From NCBI GenBank assembly GCA_007134175.1, contig SLLF01000044.1, forward strand, positions 1 through 5,232: DNA of 5,232 bases, read 5' to 3'. The notes below the pieces were generated by a model, which did no database searches, had not been told where the DNA came from, and saw only the letters and a list, made by a program, of their open reading frames with translations. The translations under genes and the position numbers were made by a program. Source of the DNA: Kiritimatiellia bacterium (lineage in GTDB: Bacteria > Verrucomicrobiota > Kiritimatiellia > SLAD01). Positions 1-5,232 of the stretch are shown one piece after another; within the stretch, counting starts at the first letter, position 1, and the number at the start of each line of letters is the position of its first letter.

Positions 1-274
1 CCCAGGCGGGCGATTCGGCATCAGGGGGCGGTATCCGTTCTCCCTGATGCGTCCAGGTCGGCCCTTCACCGTCGGCAATTTGAGTGGCATAAGATGCCTG
101 ACCACGTTCTTTTGTAAACGCGTCATTGCCATAACGCCTGAGATCCTCCAACTCCGGTAACGTGAATGTATTCAGGATCTCGCCGGTAGCCGGGTCCAGA
201 CGCAAACATTGATCCTCATGGATCACATAGACACCATCTGCCGCAGTGGCAATCGGACTGCCCATATTGTTGGC
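1..274 (-). repeat. Paralogous segment, copy in gene B
   Basis: Gene B residues 754-844 match the first ~90 visible codons of gene A. From the shared Met (265 here), 33 of 38 residues and about 91 of 114 bases are identical by my count, and the mostly silent differences point to purifying selection. Similarity falls after the NTFTLPE/STFTLPE strand and recovers at TWTHQ and PAWG. There is a single one-codon length difference. Confidence 0.9.
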
Positions 275-2533
275 ACCCTGCGCCCCGGGAAAATAGGCGC
301 GACCGTCGCGGGCCAACGCCTCCTCGTATTCAAAGTCCGTGAAGTGCGCCCCCACCTTGGGCAATTCCCGCGACCACAATTCCACGCCGGTATAGACGCA
401 GCGGGCCGACACATGGTGCGGCCCCATGATCAACAAGCGCCCGGCAACCACCTGCGGTATGGGACCGTGCATGTGGCGCGGCAGGGTCTTGTGATTCGGC
501 TCACCACCGAACCAGACAACGCCCAGCGGCGCCCGCACGCGCTCATCCGGCGAATAGGCGGAGTTACCCACATCCGCGTATTGATGCGTCCACTGCCCGG
601 CGCCCGGCAACGGACCGGGCCGGGTCAGGATCACCGAATCGCTGTGGCGCACCCATTCCACTTGCTCCAGCCCGGCCTGATCAACCGCCTCGACAAAGGC
701 GTCCTGATCCTCACCCACAACCGCAACCAGCGCAACCCCCCCGTAGGGACGCAAGGGATGATAGAGAAAACGGGCGACCTCTTCGCTGTCCTTCCCGCCA
801 ATGGCTTGCAGGTCCTCGGACAAGACCATACTCGCAATGTACGGCGGTAGGCGAACCGTGGAGCGGTCGCCCTCGTGAATCACGACGCGTGTTCCATACC
901 AGCCGACCTGATGATAGCGCGCTCGAAATTCCGCCACCTTTTCAGGATCCGGATCATACACGGTCAGGTGCAAATCAGACCGGGCCAGGACGGCCTCCAG
1001 CAAGCGGCCGGACCCGAGGCCGAACATCACACCGAAACCGCCCCGTTCATCCACCTGGGCCAGCACCTGCTCTGCCCGGCGGCCCCACTCGTCGTCCACC
1101 GGTGCCAACGGTGCCGTGTCGTGCGCATGCACCACCGACTCCCGGTCGCCCGCCCCGAACGCGTACACCGCGCCTTCGACCGTCACGACGATCAAACGCC
1201 CTTGCGCCGCGATCATACTGAAGACCTCACCGTCCACGGACGCTTGCCAGGTCACGGCGGGTTCTTTGGTCGCCGGCGGCACCGTCAGCGCAAACAGGCG
1301 GCCTTCCGGCCCGCTACCGTACAGCACGGAACCCGCCTTGAGGTGCAACCGCTCCAAGCCCTCGACGGGATCGGATGCCCATAACGTTTCTAATTCATAA
1401 AAATCCCTCAGGCGACCGCGAACGGAAGGGCGATACATCCGCGTCGCGGAGCGCACCGTGTCCGCCATGGGACGCCCCCGCCGGTCAAAGGTCGGCTCCG
1501 GAGGGGCCTCCGTTTGCGCCGGGGCGGCGCCATAGGCCGTGACAAGCCCATTGGCCGGATCGACGCCTAACCAGGCTTCTTCAGTTGTCACGTCCACCTT
1601 CAAGGCGCCATAGGCGCCCCCGTCGATGACCGAATACATATGAGTGGCCAGGCGGTCACGCACATTAAAATACCAATCACCCTGGACAAAAACGGTGTGC
1701 CCGCCGGACCCTGCCCGCCCGCTGGCGTGGTAGTACAACTGGTAGCCGGTTGCCGTATCGAACACGGCCGGCGGCGTGCGGCCACCCGGCACGAACAGTT
1801 GATCGTCTTGAACCGCCAGCTGCCCCTGGGGCACGATCCCGCCGAACGAGGCGTACCCCTTGGCATCCCGCATGATATCACTGGAACTGGCTGAACTGAC
1901 CCACTGCAACTCCGCCGTACGCGCATCCAGCGCGTAGATATAGACCCCCTCGTGCGGCCACAGGCCCGCCGTGAAGTATAGCACGCCTTCCTGGATCACG
2001 GGACCGCCGCGCACCGGCCACAGACTGATGATACGGCGATTGCCCAACACGGCACGACCCGTCGGCGCGGCCTGAAACCGCCAGATCCGTTCGCCCGTCG
2101 CCGCGTCCAGGCAATGCAGCGCGCCGTCGTCCGACGCGATATACAACCGATCCTCCCACACCATCGGGGCGAAGCGCACCGGACCATCGGTGACATAGCG
2201 CCACCGTTTCTCACCGGTTTCGATATCGTACGCCGTCACACAGTCCGTGACCATGGAAGGCAGGTACAACAAATCCCCGGCCGCCACCGGCTCGTAGGAT
2301 TCATCGAATGCCAGTTTCTCGAAATCATCCGCCTGCCAGGGCCAGGCGCGCTGCGGCGGCGGCAACTCGCGCACCCAATGCAACTGGAGATCGTCCGGCA
2401 GGGCTGCACGGGTATGGGCACTGCGCAGCGCATCGTGGCGCCACATGGGCCAGTCCGACGCCGCTACGGTCCCGGCTATGACCAACCACATACCGCACAC
2501 CCAAAACATCCACCGGGACTTTGTTACCAACAT
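1..2533 (-). CDS. Exported PQQ-like beta-propeller protein with internal methyltransferase-like domain; 3' partial (gene B)
   Basis: The frame is open from ATG at 2533 to the left edge: 844 full codons and no stop, so the C-terminus lies outside the window. The start is supported by AAAGGA nine bases upstream and by an immediate signal peptide (K5, R7, a hydrophobic core at about 9-22, cleavage probably after VAA at 23-25). The mature protein opens with SDWPMWRHDALRSAHT, the usual first strand of bacterial PQQ-like propellers. Blades follow at ~85-290 (YDIETGEKRW 102-111, LDAATGERIW 142-151, LDARTAELQW 202-211) and at ~398-463. A proline-rich linker lies near 336-356. Residues ~480-640 are a class I methyltransferase-like Rossmann domain. 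A second propeller begins at ~647 (QWTHQYADVGNSAYS). From residue 754 on it is a close paralogue of gene A, so the missing end probably resembles gene A's Cys, malectin-like and CBM9-like tail. It is probably co-transcribed behind gene A. Function is unknown; I recall similar proteins in Planctomycetota annotated only as BamB-like. Confidence 0.93.
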   Translation of the reverse strand, partial: MLVTKSRWMFWVCGMWLVIAGTVAASDWPMWRHDALRSAHTRAALPDDLQLHWVRELPPPQRAWPWQADDFEKLAFDESYEPVAAGDLLYLPSMVTDCVTAYDIETGEKRWRYVTDGPVRFAPMVWEDRLYIASDDGALHCLDAATGERIWRFQAAPTGRAVLGNRRIISLWPVRGGPVIQEGVLYFTAGLWPHEGVYIYALDARTAELQWVSSASSSDIMRDAKGYASFGGIVPQGQLAVQDDQLFVPGGRTPPAVFDTATGYQLYYHASGRAGSGGHTVFVQGDWYFNVRDRLATHMYSVIDGGAYGALKVDVTTEEAWLGVDPANGLVTAYGAAPAQTEAPPEPTFDRRGRPMADTVRSATRMYRPSVRGRLRDFYELETLWASDPVEGLERLHLKAGSVLYGSGPEGRLFALTVPPATKEPAVTWQASVDGEVFSMIAAQGRLIVVTVEGAVYAFGAGDRESVVHAHDTAPLAPVDDEWGRRAEQVLAQVDERGGFGVMFGLGSGRLLEAVLARSDLHLTVYDPDPEKVAEFRARYHQVGWYGTRVVIHEGDRSTVRLPPYIASMVLSEDLQAIGGKDSEEVARFLYHPLRPYGGVALVAVVGEDQDAFVEAVDQAGLEQVEWVRHSDSVILTRPGPLPGAGQWTHQYADVGNSAYSPDERVRAPLGVVWFGGEPNHKTLPRHMHGPIPQVVAGRLLIMGPHHVSARCVYTGVELWSRELPKVGAHFTDFEYEEALARDGRAYFPGAQGANNMGSPIATAADGVYVIHEDQCLRLDPATGEILNTFTLPELEDLRRYGNDAFTKERGQASYATQIADGEGPTWTHQGERIPPPDAESPAW
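614..1096 (-). other. Methyltransferase-like Rossmann domain inside gene B
   Basis: Residues ~480-640 of gene B. The glycine loop (motif I) reads GFGVMFGLGSGRLLEAVLAR at 499-518. The second strand ends in acidic residues (LTVYDPDPEKV, D527 and D529), where class I enzymes hold the ribose of S-adenosylmethionine. Next come VVIHEGD (550-556, motif III position) and YIASMVLSEDL (565-575, motif IV position), then the late hairpin LRPYGGVALVAVV (594-606). The order and spacing fit a class I SAM-dependent methyltransferase. No substrate-specific catalytic motif such as NPPY is present, so activity cannot be assumed. The domain sits between two propellers. Confidence 0.75.
2459..2533 (-). other. Sec signal peptide of gene B
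   Basis: Residues 1-25 have a basic n-region (K5, R7), a hydrophobic stretch rich in W, F, V, L and I, and small residues before the likely cleavage (GTVAA then SDW). C13 is in the hydrophobic core and no lipobox is placed before the mature end, so a type I (soluble) signal is more likely than a lipoprotein signal. There is no twin-arginine motif. The protein is predicted to leave the cytoplasm. Confidence 0.8.
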
Positions 2534-2565
2534 CAGACTTAATCCTTTCAGGTCAAATCTTCACC
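2534..2565 (-). other. 32-base intergenic spacer between the tandem paralogues
   Basis: This is the only non-coding stretch in the window. It lies between the TAG of gene A and the ATG of gene B and contains the ribosome binding site. I see no GC-rich hairpin followed by a T run, and no -35/-10 pair with enough room, so read-through from gene A is the likely source of gene B transcript. Confidence 0.7.
2543..2548 (-). promoter_or_regulatory. Ribosome binding site of gene B
   Basis: On the minus strand the sequence reads AAAGGA, followed by nine bases and then ATG at 2533. This is a good Shine-Dalgarno match at normal spacing. It decides the start of gene B over the in-frame Met codons at residues 9 and 15, which lie inside the signal peptide. 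Confidence 0.8.
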
Positions 2566-5232
2566 CTATAAATCCGGCTCGGACCAGAGCACATACCGGT
2601 TCAATTCGGCCGGATTCCAACCGCCCGCGACCCCGGGCGTCATTTCCATCCGGTACGACTGCCCCTCCCCATCGTCATCATCAAAGACGATCGCGCTGAA
2701 CGCAAACAATTCGCCGACAGCCGGATTCAGTTTCAGCGCCTCCAGGGGTATGCGGAACTCGTAATAGGTGCGTCCCGCATCCTCATCCCGCTTCACGACA
2801 AATTCGCCGCGTTCCGTGGCGTCGGTATGCGGGCCAAACCATTGGAACGCCTGGACTTCATCGGAAGCCAGTGCGAGAGCCATATTGAAAGCGGGCACCC
2901 CCTCCTGCAGGGGATCCAGTCCAAACTGTACACAGTCCCCATCCCACAGCTCGTAGGATTCCGCGTTGTTAACGTGTTGGTCATCCGTAACCGCAGCAGC
3001 GAAATAAAGATGTTCCTGGCCCCAAGCCAGGTAAAACACCGCGCTCAAGTCATCCGGGCCCGACCAGCGGCGGCGGCGACCAAGCGGGACAATATCCACC
3101 TCCGACTGCAGCGTGGCAATCGGTGGCACCCCGTCCCACTGCGAAAGGTCGCCATCCACCGTCACGCCTTCGGGCTTGGGCCCGATCTTGGTATAGGCAT
3201 CCAAATCAAACGTATGGGCACGGCGCAACGGACTGAAATCCATCAACGCATCGCTTCCGGCCAGATCAGGCGGGGGTTCGATGTCGACCAGGGCGACGAC
3301 GTCGCGTTTGCCGGTAAGCGGCGCGTCCAATGCCAGCGGCACGGCATCCTGCTCACCCGCCGGCACCGTCAGCGATTGGGAGCGCACCTCTTCCCCATCG
3401 ATTTCCAGCGTGATGGCAAACGTCAGATCCGCCTGCTCGAGGTGGTTGTCGACGATCACCTCGACTTGATCGGCGCGCGGTACGCGCAAATCGGCCACGC
3501 TGGCGGCGGGGAAACGCGACTGGATCTCAATTCCGGAGATGATGGCCGGGGGGGCACCTTCCGCCCATTCGAACGTGATGCGCAGATTATCCTTTACCGG
3601 CACATTTTGGAAAACGGCGCGCTGGCCCCGCCGGTTACCACCCGCGTGTTCCACCACGTCGTATTCCGCCAGCATCATGCTGCCCTGGATTAACACGTCG
3701 AAGATCCGGTCCCCTTCAGCCAACGGTTCCGGTTCCGCGAAGTAAAGCACGACATCGTAGGCCCGCTCTTCCTGTTCGTCCGTGGCCCCCAACGCCACAT
3801 CAATCTGCCGAATGCCCTCGATGCCGGAGGCGACCACCCACGGATGGGCGGCATCCCCGGCATGTATCCAGGACGCGTGGTTACGAAACCACCGGGCATC
3901 CTCTGTTTTTTCGATTTCGACGTCCACCCGTGGATTGGGATCCACCAGCGGCGGATACTCCGTCCAGAGCACGTTTTGTTCCCGGTCCAAGCGCGCACCG
4001 GGAGCGCCGAAGTTGATGCCGGCCCGGCGTACCGATCCAGCTTCGGGAGCGGAAAACTCACTGAACGTCCACATCTCCGCATCCGGCATGTAGGCCAGCG
4101 CCAACGAGGTTTGCAACTGGTAACTGCAGGAACAGGACCGGGTATACTCCGGTATATTCAATACCCCGTCGGCCGGGATCAGGTTATTGGTACAGCCCGC
4201 CTTGGCCCCGGGAATGTTGGCCGTCATGCCCTTCCCTTTGAGGTCCGCCACCCCGAGGGCTCCGGAACGAAACGTGATCAAGTGCCGGCTGAAATTCTGG
4301 GTACCGCAGCGTAGCGCACCCACCCACTGCCACGACTCGCTACCTCCGGTCATGGGATGGGCATGATGCACGACCTCACCGGTAAACATGTCCAAGCCCC
4401 CTTCCCGACTGCCAAGCAGTATCTGGCCCCGCTCGGCATGTAACCCGAATGGGGACCGACGTTGCGTCAGCGACTCGTCCCACAACAAATCACCCGTTTC
4501 GCCCTGGAACGCCACCACCCGGTCACGCGGATCATTCATCATGGTGCGCTGGTGCCCGCTGTGCCCCGACTGGAACAGGATATCGTGCGGCTGCGAATAG
4601 CCGAGAAAGGTGCCGAACACGGATCGCGTGGTCGCCCACAACACCTCGCCGGTAGCCAGATCCATGGCGCGAACTTCGCGACCGACCTCCGGCGTTATAC
4701 CACGGCGCGACAACTGCTGGGCGACCCGGCGGGGAATATCATCGATCACGTAGAGGCGCCCGTTGCCCGCCACAATCGCGTTGTGCCGGAATCCGTAGCG
4801 CGCCTGTTGCGTCCACTTGATCTCGCCGCTATGGCGGTCCATCACTACCAGAAACTCGCTGGACACGGCGTTATAGCTCCGGTCCCGGCCGGGGCGCAGC
4901 GTATCGAACATGTACGGGTAGGCGGCGACAATTAAATAATCGCCGTAATAGCGGGCATGCCCCCATGCCGGGCGTTCGCCATCGGTCGGTGCCCGGTGTT
5001 CCGTATCCTGATGGGTCCACGTCACTTCCCCGTCGCTGAGCTGCATGCCGTAGGATTCCGTGTCGGCCCGGGTGAAGTCGTCTACGCCGTACCCCTTCAA
5101 GGCCTCCCGCTCCGGCAGCGTAAACGTGGACAGCGTCTCGCCGGTAGCAAGGTCGAGGCGCAAACATTGATCTTCGTAAATGACATAGACGCCATCTGTT
5201 GCGGTGGCAATCGGGCTGCCCATATTGTTGCC
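2566..5232 (-). CDS. Giant PQQ-like beta-propeller protein with malectin-like and CBM9-like C-terminal domains; 5' partial (gene A)
   Basis: The frame is open from the right edge to TAG at 2568-2566, giving 888 visible codons. The first Met (5223) is not the start: it is preceded in frame by Gly-Asn-Asn and aligns with internal Met757 of the downstream paralogue. Numbering from that Met, residues 1-300 form PQQ-like blades. They show the repeated pattern of a hydrophobic strand followed by D-x-x-[TS]-G-E-x-x-W (MDRHSGEIKW at 128-137, MDLATGEVLW at 187-196). Residues 344-366 carry a Cys-x19-Cys-x-Cys segment. Residues ~440-568 look malectin-like (YDVVLYFAEPEP, then GDRIFDVLIQG and a final ISGIEI). 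Residues ~580-650 look like an Ig-like beta-sandwich. Residues ~675-880 look CBM9-like (VDGDLSQWDG, WDGDCVQFGLDP, YYEFRIPLEAL). The propeller blades are structural repeats; no PQQ-dehydrogenase active site or CxxCH haem motif is visible. If its missing N-terminus matches gene B, the protein has about 1641 residues and is exported. The biological role is unknown; carbohydrate or envelope binding is inferred from the tail. Confidence 0.93.
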   Translation of the reverse strand, partial: GNNMGSPIATATDGVYVIYEDQCLRLDLATGETLSTFTLPEREALKGYGVDDFTRADTESYGMQLSDGEVTWTHQDTEHRAPTDGERPAWGHARYYGDYLIVAAYPYMFDTLRPGRDRSYNAVSSEFLVVMDRHSGEIKWTQQARYGFRHNAIVAGNGRLYVIDDIPRRVAQQLSRRGITPEVGREVRAMDLATGEVLWATTRSVFGTFLGYSQPHDILFQSGHSGHQRTMMNDPRDRVVAFQGETGDLLWDESLTQRRSPFGLHAERGQILLGSREGGLDMFTGEVVHHAHPMTGGSESWQWVGALRCGTQNFSRHLITFRSGALGVADLKGKGMTANIPGAKAGCTNNLIPADGVLNIPEYTRSCSCSYQLQTSLALAYMPDAEMWTFSEFSAPEAGSVRRAGINFGAPGARLDREQNVLWTEYPPLVDPNPRVDVEIEKTEDARWFRNHASWIHAGDAAHPWVVASGIEGIRQIDVALGATDEQEERAYDVVLYFAEPEPLAEGDRIFDVLIQGSMMLAEYDVVEHAGGNRRGQRAVFQNVPVKDNLRITFEWAEGAPPAIISGIEIQSRFPAASVADLRVPRADQVEVIVDNHLEQADLTFAITLEIDGEEVRSQSLTVPAGEQDAVPLALDAPLTGKRDVVALVDIEPPPDLAGSDALMDFSPLRRAHTFDLDAYTKIGPKPEGVTVDGDLSQWDGVPPIATLQSEVDIVPLGRRRRWSGPDDLSAVFYLAWGQEHLYFAAAVTDDQHVNNAESYELWDGDCVQFGLDPLQEGVPAFNMALALASDEVQAFQWFGPHTDATERGEFVVKRDEDAGRTYYEFRIPLEALKLNPAVGELFAFSAIVFDDDDGEGQSYRMEMTPGVAGGWNPAELNRYVLWSEPDL
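2584..3201 (-). other. C-terminal CBM9-like (DOMON-type) domain of gene A
   Basis: Residues ~675-880. It begins with the typical entry GVTVDGDLSQWDG, continues with a strand LYFAAAVTDDQH and the hallmark WDGDCVQFGLDP, and ends with YYEFRIPLEAL, FAFSAIVFDDDD and GGWNP. Family 9 carbohydrate-binding modules and their bacterial relatives have these signatures. It ends five residues before the stop, so this is the true C-terminus. Confidence 0.8.
3520..3906 (-). other. Malectin-like domain of gene A
   Basis: Residues ~440-568. Seen directly: WIHAGDAAHPWVVASGIEGI, then YDVVLYFAEPEPLAEGDRIF, DVLIQGSMMLAEYDVVEHAG, and a closing IISGIEIQ. This order (a [VL]xLxFAE strand, a GxRxFDVxIxG strand, a D-[IV] strand followed by AGG, a final SGIEI) is the malectin fold, known to bind carbohydrates in other proteins. 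The sugar ligand here is unknown. Confidence 0.72.
4126..4194 (-). other. Cys-x19-Cys-x-Cys segment of gene A
   Basis: Cysteines 344, 364 and 366 (counted from the Met at 5223) sit in GCTNNLIPADGVLN and then YTRSCSCSYQLQTSLAL, at the end of the second propeller. They are three of only six cysteines in the visible part of gene A. The visible protein has no CxxCH, so covalent haem is not indicated. Disulfide bonding or metal binding are possible roles. I recall a very similar stretch in many planctomycetal propeller proteins, which suggests it is a conserved family signature. Confidence 0.6.
4962..5232 (-). repeat. Paralogous segment, copy in gene A
   Basis: This is the partner of the segment at 1-274, in the same orientation. 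The shared Met lies 4958 bases away from its partner, which gives the repeat period of the tandem gene unit. The segment encodes one propeller strand group (GVYVIYEDQCLRLDLATGE) and the start of the next. Confidence 0.9.

Noticed and set aside
209..850. Plus-strand open frame of 213 codons (also those at 875-1384, 2827-3693, 3844-4314 and 4462-4935)
   Set aside because: All lie fully antisense to the two large genes, have low-complexity R/P/H/G-rich translations without recognisable domains, and arise from the GC-biased third positions of the opposite strand.
2114..2542. Plus-strand open frame spanning the gene A/gene B boundary
   Set aside because: It overlaps the signal peptide and first blades of gene B in antisense, has no domain, and its translation is typical shadow sequence.
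2534..2565. Terminator or independent promoter between the genes
   Set aside because: Only 32 bases are available, there is no strong hairpin or T run, and the space is used by the gene B ribosome binding site.
1..5232. True PQQ-dependent alcohol or glucose dehydrogenase
   Set aside because: The blades carry the tryptophan-docking-like pattern, but I see no adjacent-cysteine disulfide, no CxxCH cytochrome domain and no quinoprotein active-site context. The methyltransferase, malectin-like and CBM9-like domains do not occur in those enzymes.
1..5232. CRISPR array, tRNA/rRNA, insertion sequence or attachment site
   Set aside because: No short regularly spaced repeats, no structural RNA signature and no transposase-like reading frame or terminal inverted repeats are seen; coding sequence fills the window.

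Overview
The window holds parts of two very large, co-directional minus-strand genes and almost nothing else. Both run off the window. The upstream gene (gene A) enters at the right edge with its start missing and ends at 2566. The downstream gene (gene B) starts at 2533 and leaves at the left edge with no stop. Only 32 bases separate them, and these contain a clear ribosome binding site for gene B and no terminator-like hairpin, so the two are probably co-transcribed.

The two genes are tandem paralogues. Residues 754-844 of gene B align almost without gaps to the first ~90 visible codons of gene A: 33 of the 38 residues from the shared Met are identical, and about 80% of the matching bases. 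The visible part of gene A therefore corresponds to the part of gene B that lies beyond the window. Joining the two gives a composite picture of one protein of roughly 1640 residues: Sec signal peptide, a PQQ-like (BamB-like) beta-propeller, a Rossmann methyltransferase-like domain, a second PQQ-like propeller, a Cys-x19-Cys-x-Cys segment, a malectin-like domain, an Ig-like domain, and a C-terminal CBM9-like (DOMON-type) domain.

High GC, secreted giant propeller proteins and malectin/CBM9 tails suggest a member of the PVC group (Planctomycetota, Verrucomicrobiota, Kiritimatiellota or Lentisphaerota). Related propeller/methyltransferase proteins are, as far as I recall, common there but have no established function. 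This taxonomic call is an inference from architecture, not from a marker gene. The proteins are probably exported, envelope-associated or secreted, with carbohydrate-binding tails. No RNA gene, CRISPR array, mobile element or promoter is visible. The plus-strand open frames are antisense shadows.
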